64,000 bases of DNA from Curtobacterium flaccumfaciens. Its GTDB lineage: Bacteria; Actinomycetota; Actinomycetes; Actinomycetales; Microbacteriaceae. Position numbers and translations under genes: made by a program. The stretch lies in the NCBI RefSeq assembly GCF_004361695.1, contig NZ_SNVW01000012.1, positions 1-64,000 on the forward strand. Reading direction: 5' to 3'. The notes beneath the pieces were generated by a model that made no database searches, was not told the origin of the DNA, and was given only the letters and a program-made list of their open reading frames with translations. Below, piece after piece: positions 13,501 through 22,175 of this stretch. Position 1 is the stretch's first letter, and each line of letters opens with the position of its first letter.

Positions 13501-16000
13501 ACGCGGCGTCACCGTCGAAGTACGTCGACCACGCCTGTCCCCAGTCCTGCAGCATGCCGGCCTGCGGGTGCTGGTACTGGCTCGGGAACGCGCCGTTGCC
13601 GTCGTACGTCGCCGAGTCCGGGTTGCCGTGGACGTTCTGGTAGTAGTCGCGGACGGCGAGGCGCTCGTTGACGTACTCCATCGCACCGGTGGCCTGCATG
13701 TCCTCGTTGCCCAGGACGGTGCCGAGCAGGAAGAGTCCGGCCTCGGACTGGATCGCCTCGGACGAGGACTCCTGGTTCTGGCCCTGCGGCGACGAGACGC
13801 CGGCGGCGTTCGAGTGGCCCGCCCAGACGCCGAAGGTGCGCAGGTGCGGGAACGCGTCGTCGTCGCGGTCCCAGTTCGCGTACTCCTTCGTGACGAGCGT
13901 GGCCATCCCCTCGTACTGCTTCACCCACGCCGGGTCGACGGCGCCGAGCAGCGCGGTCGCGACGGCGAAGTAGCCGTAATGGAAGTGCTGGTCGTTGAGC
14001 TGGCCGGAGCCGTAGGAGTCGGCGAACCCGACGAGCGCACCCCAGGTGGGGTACCGCGCGAAGAAGTCCTGCTTCTCGCCGGTGGTGTACGTGTACCAGT
14101 CGGTGAGGGACGTCTCGAGGGTCGCCTGCATCTTGGCGGCGTCGTCGGTGTCACCGATCTGCTTCGCCACCGTCATGTACTCGGCGAGCTGCTCGAGGCA
14201 CTTGCCCTGCCAGTAGGTGTCGCCCGTGCAGGCCGGCATCGTGGAGTAGTCGGACAGGTACTTCTGCAGCACCGGGTCGGACGCGGCGCCCTTCGGCGTC
14301 CCGGCGATCGGCGTCATGCCCTCGAAGGGGTAGTCGATCGTCCAGTCGTCCCCACCCACGGCGGTCTTCATCGTGCCGCGCGGGGTCGCGTACTCCGCCC
14401 CGGTGAGGGAGAAGTTCGTGGTGCCGTCCTCGTACTGGTGCTGGAGCCAGCCCTGCACCACGCTGTGGTCGGAGCCCTGCAGCAGGTCGGTCGTGACCTT
14501 CCACCGCTCGTGCACGATGCCCTTCGCGGAGTCGTAGGAGTAGTCCATCCGGGTGTCGCGCGGGATCGCGCCGGCGTGCTGCTGCAGCTGCGCCATGGTC
14601 AGGCCGCTCTTCGGGACCGCGCTGACCGCCAGCCAGGTGCCGGTCGTCGCGTCGATCGTGTTCCCGGTCAGGGTGAAGGTCGTGCCGTCCGCGGCGTGGA
14701 CGCCGAAGACGTGTCCGCTCTGCCGGACCTCGAAGCTGTTGCCCGTGAACGGGAAGGCGATCGGCTGCCCGTCACCGTCGGTGAACGTCGCGCCGGACTC
14801 CGTCGTGATCCGCGGGGTCTCGTCGTGGTACTCGAACCACTGGTACGGCTCGCCCTGCACGCTCGTGACGTCCATGTACTGGCCGCCGTCACCCTTCTGG
14901 GGCATCCGCCAGCTCACGTTCCAGTCGCCCCACCGCAGCGCGTCGTTCTCCGTCGCGGAGAACGCGGTGCTGCCGTGGTCGGCGATGTCGGCGCGGCTGT
15001 CGGTGAGGGTCACCTGGTCCACCATGAGGTGCCCGTATCCGCCCTTCGTCTGGTCGACGAAGCGGATCTGGGCCTGCTGCCCCCGGTAGGCGCTGACGTC
15101 CCAGCTCGTCCACGCCAGCTGCTCCGACTGCTTGCCGGTCGCGGTCGCGACGACCTTGCCGCCCACGAGGAGCTCGGCCTCGTCGACGCCCGGGTCCGGG
15201 TAGCTCCCGCCGCCGAGCAGGAACGCGATGCCGGAGCGGTCGATGGTGAACGGCGCCGTCGTCAGCGTGCCGGTCGCCGCGTCGCCGTTCTTGGCGCCCC
15301 AGGACGTCAGGTAGCCGGAGTCCTTCCAGCCGACGACCTTCGACTGGCCGGCGCCGGTCCCGCCCAGCGTGGTGAACGCGGTGCCGGTGGCGGTCCAGCC
15401 CGAGGGGATGCCGTGCTCGAAGTCGGCGAGGACCCGGTCCGTGGAGGGCGGCGGCGTCACCGCGCCCGAGACGGTGATCGCGTGGTTCTGCACCATCTGC
15501 GACCCGTCGGCGTTCCACGAGTCCGGGTACGTCACCTTCGTGCCGGCGGCGCTGTTCGACGAGACGAACGGGTTCGACCAGAGGTCACCCGAGAACCCGT
15601 TGCCGTTGTGCACGATGCTCGTCCACCACTGGTTCGAGGGCACCGGCTTGCCGGCGACGGACGGGTCCACGTGCACCTTCTGGCCGAGGAAGGCCTGCAC
15701 GTCCCCGATGTCGGAGATGGAGTCCGGCGGCGTCGGCGCGTAGGAGCCGGCGCCGACGTGGACGCCGTCGACGGCGGGGGCGGACCCGGACGGTGCCGGG
15801 CTCGCGGCAGCGGGCGGCGGGGGCGAGGGATCCTCCGAGGTGGTCCCGCTCGCGGCCGTGGTCGAGGGGGTCGCGGCGGAGGCCGCGGTGGACGAGGAGA
15901 CGAGCACTGCACCGGGCAGTGCCGCGAGCGCGACGAGGGCGACGGTCGCGGTCAGCGACCGCGCACGCGTGTGTCGGACGAACCAGTTGTCTGTAGGCAC
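10544..16000 (-). CDS. Secreted multidomain GH81 endo-beta-1,3-glucanase
   Basis: This 1818-residue exoenzyme begins with a signal peptide (basic start, hydrophobic SLTATVALVALAALPGAVL, then ASA cleavage near residue 45) and a Ser/Pro linker. The GH81 region runs from about 75 to 1150: it opens with VPSNQWWTSIVHN, and the catalytic part has NDQHFHYGYF (D670, expected acid) and NQESSSEA (E744 and E748, expected base region). Residues about 188-333 are an inserted beta-sandwich like the C-terminal module of GH32 levanases (VVATATGKQSEQLAWTSWDV). Then come Ig-like repeats (about 1163-1233, 1242-1317, 1460-1543) and three F5/8C discoidin modules (about 1330-1453, 1557-1690, 1692-1818). It should cut laminarin or fungal cell-wall glucan outside the cell. 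The start is GTG 16000, behind TACCGT. Confidence 0.93.
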   Translation of the reverse strand: MPTDNWFVRHTRARSLTATVALVALAALPGAVLVSSSTAASAATPSTTAASGTTSEDPSPPPPAAASPAPSGSAPAVDGVHVGAGSYAPTPPDSISDIGDVQAFLGQKVHVDPSVAGKPVPSNQWWTSIVHNGNGFSGDLWSNPFVSSNSAAGTKVTYPDSWNADGSQMVQNHAITVSGAVTPPPSTDRVLADFEHGIPSGWTATGTAFTTLGGTGAGQSKVVGWKDSGYLTSWGAKNGDAATGTLTTAPFTIDRSGIAFLLGGGSYPDPGVDEAELLVGGKVVATATGKQSEQLAWTSWDVSAYRGQQAQIRFVDQTKGGYGHLMVDQVTLTDSRADIADHGSTAFSATENDALRWGDWNVSWRMPQKGDGGQYMDVTSVQGEPYQWFEYHDETPRITTESGATFTDGDGQPIAFPFTGNSFEVRQSGHVFGVHAADGTTFTLTGNTIDATTGTWLAVSAVPKSGLTMAQLQQHAGAIPRDTRMDYSYDSAKGIVHERWKVTTDLLQGSDHSVVQGWLQHQYEDGTTNFSLTGAEYATPRGTMKTAVGGDDWTIDYPFEGMTPIAGTPKGAASDPVLQKYLSDYSTMPACTGDTYWQGKCLEQLAEYMTVAKQIGDTDDAAKMQATLETSLTDWYTYTTGEKQDFFARYPTWGALVGFADSYGSGQLNDQHFHYGYFAVATALLGAVDPAWVKQYEGMATLVTKEYANWDRDDDAFPHLRTFGVWAGHSNAAGVSSPQGQNQESSSEAIQSEAGLFLLGTVLGNEDMQATGAMEYVNERLAVRDYYQNVHGNPDSATYDGNGAFPSQYQHPQAGMLQDWGQAWSTYFDGDAAWKGGIQWMPTAPWFGYFGWDKEFSASILKTILEERPKEQGEADVKSANQDHIQMLTKKWYGIGTYGSVAITKDQNAAIGELEDAIRSAEKNHPGYATAKTADNPLYDPSTDTLLVSVDSTGKVTFPKEHWTPTTLPASLVPTEISAAEADEKPSQWTHASPLMPYLSTNYTADTDTVDRLYSFDPTHYTPGVDTARAAGVISDMGDALGEVVLGFLLQYDPATYADIHAALWKAKDGAVTGKSMAGMNYWQGMSNLTLGTESTTRHTSDPLSQAFRDADGNWSYVLDNVGDTQQSYDVYDGTKVIGSVAVPAHTQITSHLDAHLAKVVVGTDGSPKTLTPGSATTFTATGYDQYGATIPLDHVQWTSSTGTVSSSGVLTTSAAVDHATVTATVGSTSDGYAFRVAPAPVLTSIDVTPGFHRVVVGSAQRFAAAGADQYGDPFALPSGTTWSYTGPGTIAADGTLTTSGPGAGYVVATAGSVEGSAVASSVASIPVASAGATATATSNTVGNKPANVLDGNPSTRWESTQGTDDADLTIDLGKETDVAHVHIDWETAAAKQYSLQVADAASGPWTTITTVSKKDAKPDDLDVAGTGRYVRMHGITRLTSYGYSILDLAISGTPAEAAITPTQLLVSPRSSAVLPGATAELGAYAFDGNGFGGPVGSDASWSVVGGGSVDASGTVTAPADAGATATVTATVGPLHGTATVTAVRNEAPAPTAPSGTSRDVAVGKAVSTSSAERGDLSGIQAVDDDPSTRWASAARDGEWITVDLGEVLPIDRVELDWEGAYAKTYQLQVRDSASDDWRTVADVTGGTGGVDTHDLQGVQGRFVRMLGGKRATAYGYSLYAVKVFSTKGAPSPDLARNAVVTASSSESSSVGPRNAVDGDATSRWASGHSDDQWLQLDLGTARTLRSAHIDWEVAYGSAYRIEGRNSSTDDWTTIASVTDGDGGADDVTLSGDWRYVRLHGVHRATPYGYSVYSLQLR

Positions 16001-16006
16001 GGGGCG

Positions 16007-16012
16007 ACGGTA
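16007..16012 (-). promoter_or_regulatory. -10 hexamer TACCGT of the GH81 gene
   Basis: On the minus strand TACCGT, six bases, then GTG 16000: a leaderless start. The 252-bp divergent gap to the FtsX operon otherwise shows no gene. Confidence 0.5.
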
Positions 16013-16252
16013 GCCAGCGGACGGAGCCGACAGCGTCAGCGGTTCTGCGGACAAGCACCGCCCGAGAGGCCCCCAGTTCGGGGGTTCGGAGCCCGGCACG
16101 GTCGGTGTTGCCAGTGGAAACACGGAGATTGCGCCGAGGACGACGCGCGGCTCCCTCGAACCCCTAACGTTGTCCCGACCACCGAAGACCCGAGCGATCG
16201 TCGCGCGGACGAACGGCCCCACCTGCCGCTCGCCGAACCAGGAAGGGGCAGC

Positions 16253-19012
16253 ATGTTCGTCGCGATCCGCCCGTGGCTCCTCCGGTCCCGCGCCCGGGCA
16301 GGACTGCTGCTCGTCGTCACCCTCGTCGCCGCGGTCCTCGCCGCCGTCGTCGGAGTGACCCTCGTCCTCGTCCTCCAGGCCCCGACCACGGACCTGCGGA
16401 GCGCGCTCCACGGGATCCCCGTGGCCTCACGCACCCTCGAGATCGAGGCGTCGGGGGACCCGACGAGCCAGGGCCGCGCCTTCCGGGGTCTGGTGACGCG
16501 GACCTTCGGTGCGGTTCCGGTGCACGTCCGGACCGAGGTCCGCGGCGACACGTCCGAGTGGCGCGTCAGCGCCGATGCGGACCGGATCACCGCCGAGGAC
16601 CTGAGCGGTCTGCAGTCCGGGTTCACGAGGCTCCCCTCCGCGGCCGCCGAGCGGTTCGCGGTCGACGGCGGCACCACGACCCGGCACGCCGCCACCGTGC
16701 GTGCCGATGCGGCGGTGCTCGCCTCCGCGGCGTCCGCCGTCCGTGCCGCCGCGCCCGTCCCGCTGTCGATCGTCGTGATCGCCGGCGCGGTCGCGCTCTT
16801 CCTGACGGGCCGGTTGCTCGCAGGGGCCCGGGTTACCGAGGACCGGCTGCTCCGGGCACGCGGTGCCTCGGACGCCCGCATCGTCGGCCTCGCGGGGCTG
16901 GAGGGACTCGTCACCGGTGCGATCGGTGCCGCGGTGGGCAGTACGGCCGGCACGCTCTGGGCTGCTGACCGCTGGGGCATCGCCGGTGCGGCGACCAGCG
17001 TCGACGTCGTCGTCGCGGCCGCGTCGGTGACCGTGCTGACGGTCGCCGCGACGACACTGGCGGCCGGCCGACGTGCGCGGTCCGCAGACGCTCGTCCCGC
17101 CGATCGGGCGTCCCGTGTCGCTGCTGCCCGGATCGGCGCCCTCGTCGCGCTGCTCGACCTCTTCGCCGGCGTCGCCGTCTGGCGGTACAGCAGCCCGGGC
17201 GCCGCCGCAGCCGGGGACGCGCTCGCCGTCGTCGCCCCCGCCGCGCTGCTGACGGCGCTCGCCGTGACCGGGGCGCTCCTGCTCCCGCCGACCCTGGCGC
17301 TGCTCGCTCGCCTGGCCGAGCGTCGCACCGGCTTCGTGCGCCCGGTGGGCCTGCGGCTCGCCGCGCGCGACGGCCGGCGGCTGTTCGTGCCCGCGGCGCT
17401 GCTGGTGCTCGCCGTCGCGTCCGGGGTCCTCAGCGCCACCGTCGACGCCTCCACCCGTGGCTTCCTGCACGACAGCACCCGGATCGAGCACGGTGCCGCG
17501 CTCCGGGCGGACGTCGGTGGCCCGATCCCGCTGAACGGGGTGTCCGACCTCCTGCCCGTCGGCGTCCGCGACCAGCGTGCCCAGGACCGCGGAGTCCGGC
17601 CGGTGCTCCGCGTGACGGGCACCACGGGTGACGCCGCGCAGGCCGAGGGATCGGTGCAGGTCGTCGGCGTCGACGCCTCCGCGGTGCCCGCGATGCTCCC
17701 GGTCTCGCCACGGACCCTCGACGTCCCGGAGACGGTCCGCGGGCTGCGCCAGAGCCTGCCCGGCGTGGAGCTCGGAACCGGCCGGAGCCGCGCGGCCAGC
17801 ACGCTGGAGATCGGGATCCGCAGCTCGGTCGCGCCGACGCCCGTCGTCGGCGCGGACGTCCAGGTGCAGGCCGTCGCCTGGGTCGTCGACGGGGTCGGCG
17901 ACGTGGCACCCGTGACGACGGCGGCGGGAGCGCTGCCGACCGGCGGCCGTCCGACGGCGCAGGCACTGCGCGCCACCCTGCCGAGCGGCGGCCCCTGGCG
18001 ACTCGCGGCGCTCGACCTCCGCTTCCGTGGCGACGCCGACGTGACCGGCGTCAGCCTCGCCGTCGGGTCCCTCGCCGTCGACGACGTCGCCGTCGCGCTG
18101 CCGAGCCGGTCCTGGACGGCCGCGCCGGACGCCTACGACGCCTCCGGCCTCCGCGCCGGTGCGTCCGCGGGGAGCGGCGCGGCGTCCGGTCCGATCGGTG
18201 TCCACGCCGCATCGCTCCAGCTCGCGGCCCAGTCCGGGAGCAGCTCCGCGATCCGGCTGATGCCCGTGACGGGGCGCGTGGTCCCCGTGCTGGCCAGCGC
18301 GTCGAGCGGCGCGGCCGTCGGCGACAGCGTCTCGGTGGCCGGCGACTGGGCGAGCTTCCGCGCGCGGGTCGTCGGCACTGCTCCGACGGTCCCCGGCACC
18401 GACGGCGGAGCGGCGTACCTGGCCGACCTCCCCACGCTGGACCAGGCCGTCCTCGCCGCGTCCCAGCGCCCTCCCCGCATCCGAGAGATCTGGGCCGCCG
18501 ACGCGGCCGCCCGTTCCCTGGTCGCCGACGCCGCCCCGGATGCGACCCTCACGGTCCCCTCCACGGCACTCGAGGCACCCTTCGCCCGCTCGGTGGTCCT
18601 CGCCCTGCTGGCCGGTACCGCTGCCGCACTCTTCTGCGCCGTGCTCATCCTCGCCGCGACGGCCGTGTCCGTCGCTCGGAGCCGTCGTGCCGAAGCGCTG
18701 GGACTCCGGATCGTCGGGGCCTCGGCGTCGCAGCAGTCGCGTCTCCGCGCGATCGGTCCGGCGCTGACCGGCACCTTCGGCCTCGTCGCCGGCCTCGTCG
18801 CCGGTGTCGCGGCCGCCGGCCTGGTCGGCGTCGCCGCGGTCCGGGCGAGCGCGCCGCGCGCGCCCGTCGGGCTCGGCGTCCCGCTCGCCCCGGCGTGGTG
18901 GGACGTCGGAGTCGTCGTCGCGCTGGTCGTCGTCGCCGTGGTGGTCGTCACCGCCGCGCACGCAGTCGCGGTCCGTCGAGCGGCCGGCCGCACCGGACGG
19001 GAGGCACGATGA
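16253..19012 (+). CDS. FtsX-like ABC transporter permease (first subunit)
   Basis: This 919-residue membrane protein has an N-terminal helix (LLLVVTLVAAVLAAVVGVTLVLV) followed by an extracytoplasmic region. A block of helices runs from about residue 165 to 340 with the FtsX-type coupling segment LLRARGASDARIVGLAGLEGL, a second large external domain follows, and the last four-helix FtsX core includes EALGLRIVGASASQQSRL. Duplicated FtsX halves with large external loops are typical of MacB/LolCE-like mechanotransmission exporters of lipids, lipoproteins or peptides. ATG 16253 has an AGGAAGGGG ribosome site. Its TGA overlaps the next start (ATGA), so it is the first gene of a coupled four-gene operon. 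Confidence 0.85.
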   Translation: MFVAIRPWLLRSRARAGLLLVVTLVAAVLAAVVGVTLVLVLQAPTTDLRSALHGIPVASRTLEIEASGDPTSQGRAFRGLVTRTFGAVPVHVRTEVRGDTSEWRVSADADRITAEDLSGLQSGFTRLPSAAAERFAVDGGTTTRHAATVRADAAVLASAASAVRAAAPVPLSIVVIAGAVALFLTGRLLAGARVTEDRLLRARGASDARIVGLAGLEGLVTGAIGAAVGSTAGTLWAADRWGIAGAATSVDVVVAAASVTVLTVAATTLAAGRRARSADARPADRASRVAAARIGALVALLDLFAGVAVWRYSSPGAAAAGDALAVVAPAALLTALAVTGALLLPPTLALLARLAERRTGFVRPVGLRLAARDGRRLFVPAALLVLAVASGVLSATVDASTRGFLHDSTRIEHGAALRADVGGPIPLNGVSDLLPVGVRDQRAQDRGVRPVLRVTGTTGDAAQAEGSVQVVGVDASAVPAMLPVSPRTLDVPETVRGLRQSLPGVELGTGRSRAASTLEIGIRSSVAPTPVVGADVQVQAVAWVVDGVGDVAPVTTAAGALPTGGRPTAQALRATLPSGGPWRLAALDLRFRGDADVTGVSLAVGSLAVDDVAVALPSRSWTAAPDAYDASGLRAGASAGSGAASGPIGVHAASLQLAAQSGSSSAIRLMPVTGRVVPVLASASSGAAVGDSVSVAGDWASFRARVVGTAPTVPGTDGGAAYLADLPTLDQAVLAASQRPPRIREIWAADAAARSLVADAAPDATLTVPSTALEAPFARSVVLALLAGTAAALFCAVLILAATAVSVARSRRAEALGLRIVGASASQQSRLRAIGPALTGTFGLVAGLVAGVAAAGLVGVAAVRASAPRAPVGLGVPLAPAWWDVGVVVALVVVAVVVVTAAHAVAVRRAAGRTGREAR

Positions 19013-21210
19013 GCGTCCACGACACCGGTCGCGCCCGGCACACGGCGCGTCCCGGGCGCAGCGCACCCTGGCCCGGACGTCTCGTCCGGCGGTCGCTCGC
19101 CGACCAGGCGGCGGCGCTGCTGGCGCTCGCGGTGCTCGTCGCGGTGACCACCCTGGCAGCGGTCGGGACCCCGAGACTGGTGACGTCCCTCCTGGACGCC
19201 GACCTGAACCGGACCGTCGCGAGCGCGTCACCGTCCTTCCGCGACCCGGCTGCCGGCGTGTCCCTCGCCGTCGACGACACGGTGTCGTCGCCGGGCGACT
19301 TCTTCCCGCGGATCTGGAACGCGCTGCCGGACCGACTCCGGACCGCGCGTGCGCACACGGCGCCGGCACTCCGCGCGCTCCTCGACGACGGGCACGTCTC
19401 GGGTCGCGCGGTCGGGCTGCACGCCGGTCCGCCGGCCGCGGGCGCCGTCACCGAGTTCGCCGCGAGCGGTCTGCGCGGCGGTCTGTCCGTCGCGACCGGG
19501 TACCGCATCGACGCCTACCCGGGCCTGCGCGCCGACTCCCGCCTCGTCCGAGGGCACTGGCCGGCCCCCGCCTCGAGCGTCGGCGCAGGCTCCGTGCTCG
19601 AGGTGGTGGTCACCACCCGCACCGCACGCGAGATGCAGTGGCGGGTCGGCGAGGAGCAGCAGCTCGCGCAGGAGGGCGGGACGATCACCGCTCGGTTGGT
19701 CGGGCTCGTGTCGCCACGGACGACCGACTCGGACTTCTGGGCGCTCGATCCCGGTCGGAGTCGGACGTCCGTGACCTACGACCGGTACCAGACGCCGACC
19801 CGGCACGGGATCGTGTTCGTCGATCCGAGCACCTGGCCGCAGATCGGTCCGCAGCTCGGCGGCACCGACGTGGCGACCTGGTACCACCTCGACACCGCAT
19901 CGATCTCGACGGCGAGCCAGCCGGCCATCAGCGCGGGCCTCGACCGGCTGCTCGCGAACCCGCCGACGGTGACCACCCCGGCGGGGGACCTGCGCGTCCT
20001 GCGCTTCAGCTCGTTCCTGCCCCGGCTCTTCGCCATCGCCGAGCAGCGCGCCGCGTCGTCCGGGGAACTGCTGGCGGTGTCGGCGACCGGACCGCTCGGC
20101 GTCGCACTCGTCGTGGTCGTCCTCGCGACGTCCGTCGTCGTCGCCCGCCGTCGGCCGGACCGTGCCCTCCTCCGGGCGCGCGGGACCGGTGGCGGGGCGA
20201 CGGTGCTGCGGACCGTCGCCGAGACCGCGGTCGCCACCGTCCCGGCCGCGGTGGTGGGGTGGCTCGTCGCCGTGGCCGTCCTGCCGCACGTGCCCTGGGC
20301 CGCAGGCCTCGCAGCGGGTCTGGCCGGGATCGTCCTGCCGCCGGCGGTCGCTGCGGTCGTCGCCGTCGCCGAGGCCGTCGAGGTCCGCGGACCACGGGCG
20401 GCACCGTTCCGGTGGGTGCTCGAGGCGCTGGTCGTGACCGGGGCCGTCGCCGCAGCCGTCGCCGTGCTCCGCCGGGCACCGAACGGCGCCGGACCGCAGT
20501 CGATCGTCGGCGACCCGCTCGTGGTCGCCGCGCCGCTGCTCGTCGCCGCGGTCCTGGTGGTGGTCCTCCTCCGACTCCGCCCGACGCTCGTCCGCTGGAC
20601 CGCGCGCCTGGTGCGGGACCGCAGCGCCGCAGCGTTCGTCGGCACCGCCGAGGACGCCCGCGGCGGGAGCGCACCGGCCTGGGTGCTCGGAGCGGTGGTC
20701 CTCGCGACCGGGACCGGCGTGGTCGCCGCGGCCCTGCTCCGCGCGGTCGGGGCGGCGACCGCCAGCACCACGGGGGCGACGACGGGGTTGGACCGGAGCG
20801 TCCTGGTCGGCGGTGCACCGACCGTGGTGGTCGGCGGCCTCGCCCTCGCGGCCGTGCTCACCGCGGTCGCCGTCGTGATCACGGTGGTCGCCGCGGCGCC
20901 GGAGCGGCGTCGTCGGAGTGGGCTCCTCAGGACCTTCGGACTGTCCGGGCGGGACCGCACCGCGGTCACCGTGTGGGAGCTGATCCCACGCTGCGTGGCC
21001 GGGGTGCTCGGTGGGACGGTGGCGGGTCTGCTGTCCGCGATCGTCGTCGTGCCGGCCGTCGTCCCCGGCTCCGGAACGGTGTGGCCGGCTCCGCTGCCGG
21101 TCGTGGCCACCGCCCTGGGCTTCGGACTCGCAGCCTCGGTGGCGACGGTCGCCGCGGTCCTCTCCGACCGGCGACGGCCGGCCCTCGTCGACGACAGGAG
21201 TGCAGCATGA
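19009..21210 (+). CDS. FtsX-like ABC transporter permease (second subunit)
   Basis: At 733 residues this is a shorter relative of the preceding gene. It has one N-terminal helix after a basic stretch (ALLALAVLVAVTTLAAVG), a large external domain (about residues 60-340), a block of helices with the cytosolic segment RRRPDRALLRARGTGGGATVLRTVAETA, and a final FtsX core with LLRTFGLSGRDRTAVTVWELI. The pair probably forms a heterodimeric permease. ATG overlaps the upstream stop by 4 nt (ATGA), and its own stop overlaps the next ATG, so all are translationally coupled. Substrate is not indicated. Confidence 0.85.
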   Translation: MSVHDTGRARHTARPGRSAPWPGRLVRRSLADQAAALLALAVLVAVTTLAAVGTPRLVTSLLDADLNRTVASASPSFRDPAAGVSLAVDDTVSSPGDFFPRIWNALPDRLRTARAHTAPALRALLDDGHVSGRAVGLHAGPPAAGAVTEFAASGLRGGLSVATGYRIDAYPGLRADSRLVRGHWPAPASSVGAGSVLEVVVTTRTAREMQWRVGEEQQLAQEGGTITARLVGLVSPRTTDSDFWALDPGRSRTSVTYDRYQTPTRHGIVFVDPSTWPQIGPQLGGTDVATWYHLDTASISTASQPAISAGLDRLLANPPTVTTPAGDLRVLRFSSFLPRLFAIAEQRAASSGELLAVSATGPLGVALVVVVLATSVVVARRRPDRALLRARGTGGGATVLRTVAETAVATVPAAVVGWLVAVAVLPHVPWAAGLAAGLAGIVLPPAVAAVVAVAEAVEVRGPRAAPFRWVLEALVVTGAVAAAVAVLRRAPNGAGPQSIVGDPLVVAAPLLVAAVLVVVLLRLRPTLVRWTARLVRDRSAAAFVGTAEDARGGSAPAWVLGAVVLATGTGVVAAALLRAVGAATASTTGATTGLDRSVLVGGAPTVVVGGLALAAVLTAVAVVITVVAAAPERRRRSGLLRTFGLSGRDRTAVTVWELIPRCVAGVLGGTVAGLLSAIVVVPAVVPGSGTVWPAPLPVVATALGFGLAASVATVAAVLSDRRRPALVDDRSAA

Positions 21211-22175
21211 CCGACACGACGCCGACCGCCAGCAGCGGACTGCCCGCCGTGGGACCGGACCGAGCGATCCACTGCCGGGAGCTCGTCCGCATCTACGTCT
21301 CCGACGACGTCGAGGTGCAGGCGCTCCAGGGCCTCGAGCTCGACGTGGCGAGCGGTGAGCTCGTCGCGCTGGTCGGGGCGTCCGGCTCGGGGAAGTCGAC
21401 CCTCCTGGGGATCCTCTCCGGTCTCGACCGCCCGACGGCCGGCTCCGCCCTGGTCGCCGGCGTGGACCTCACGACGATGACGCGGAAGACCCGGCTGCAC
21501 TACCACCGGCGGGTCGTCGGCTTCGTCTGGCAGCAGACCGAACGGAACCTGGTGCCGTACCTGACGATCGCCGACAACGTGCTCCTCGCGATGCAGATCG
21601 GTGGGACGCGCGACCGTGCGGGGCGCCTGGACACCCTCGTCGAGCTGCTCGACCTCGGCGACGTCCTCGAGCGTCGACCCGCCGACGTCTCCGGTGGTCA
21701 GCGGCAGCGCGCGGCGGTCGCCGTCGGGCTCGCGAACAGCCCGTCGGTGCTCCTCGCGGACGAGCCGACCGGTGAGCTGGACGAGTCCACGAGCGCCCAG
21801 CTGCTCGAGACGCTCCGCACCGTGAACCGCGAGACCGGGACGACGACCCTCATCGTCACGCACGACGCCGCCGTCTCCGAGCACGTCGAGCGGACCGTGC
21901 GCATCCGCGACGGGCGGACCTCCACCGAGACGCTCCGGTCCACGACGACCGGGTCCGCACCGGACGGGGACGCCCAGGAGTTCGCCCTGGTCGACCGTGC
22001 CGGTCGGCTGCAGCTCCCGCAGGACTACGTCGACCGGCTCGGCCTGCGGGACCGCGTCCGCCTGGCGATGCGGCCGGACCACGTCGGCGTGTACCGCGGC
22101 GACGACGCACACCCCACCGCCCACGACGCGCCGCGGTCGGCGGCGGACGACCGAACGGAGCACGACGATGTCTGA
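21207..22175 (+). CDS. ABC transporter ATP-binding protein with AbrB-like C-terminal extension
   Basis: This 322-residue ATPase belongs to the LolD/MacB class. Walker A is GASGSGKST, the Q-loop region is VWQQTERN, the signature VSGGQRQRAA (one residue off LSGGQ) and Walker B VLLADEPTGELDE, with H-loop VTHDA. After the domain ends near residue 235 come about 85 extra residues. Within them FALVDRAGRLQLPQDYVDRL, at about 258-277, then LRDRVRL, resembles a SpoVT/AbrB swapped-hairpin half (V-D-x-x-G-R-x-x-L-P). That extension may regulate or dimerise the ATPase; this is inference. It overlaps both neighbours. Confidence 0.88.
   Translation: MTDTTPTASSGLPAVGPDRAIHCRELVRIYVSDDVEVQALQGLELDVASGELVALVGASGSGKSTLLGILSGLDRPTAGSALVAGVDLTTMTRKTRLHYHRRVVGFVWQQTERNLVPYLTIADNVLLAMQIGGTRDRAGRLDTLVELLDLGDVLERRPADVSGGQRQRAAVAVGLANSPSVLLADEPTGELDESTSAQLLETLRTVNRETGTTTLIVTHDAAVSEHVERTVRIRDGRTSTETLRSTTTGSAPDGDAQEFALVDRAGRLQLPQDYVDRLGLRDRVRLAMRPDHVGVYRGDDAHPTAHDAPRSAADDRTEHDDV

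Noticed and set aside
10442-15743. Long open frames on the plus strand opposite the GH81 gene
   Set aside because: They are open only because high G/C in the third positions of the real gene removes stops on the other strand. Their predicted products are Arg/Val/Gly-rich without any domain.
13115-16252. Upstream extension of the first FtsX-type permease
   Set aside because: The frame is open far upstream but lies antisense to the GH81 gene. The ATG at 16253 has a good ribosome site and begins the membrane protein.
16001-16411. N-terminal extension of the GH81 protein
   Set aside because: The added residues are low-complexity acidic and precede the signal peptide, which must be near the N-terminus; GTG 16000 with an upstream TACCGT fits better.
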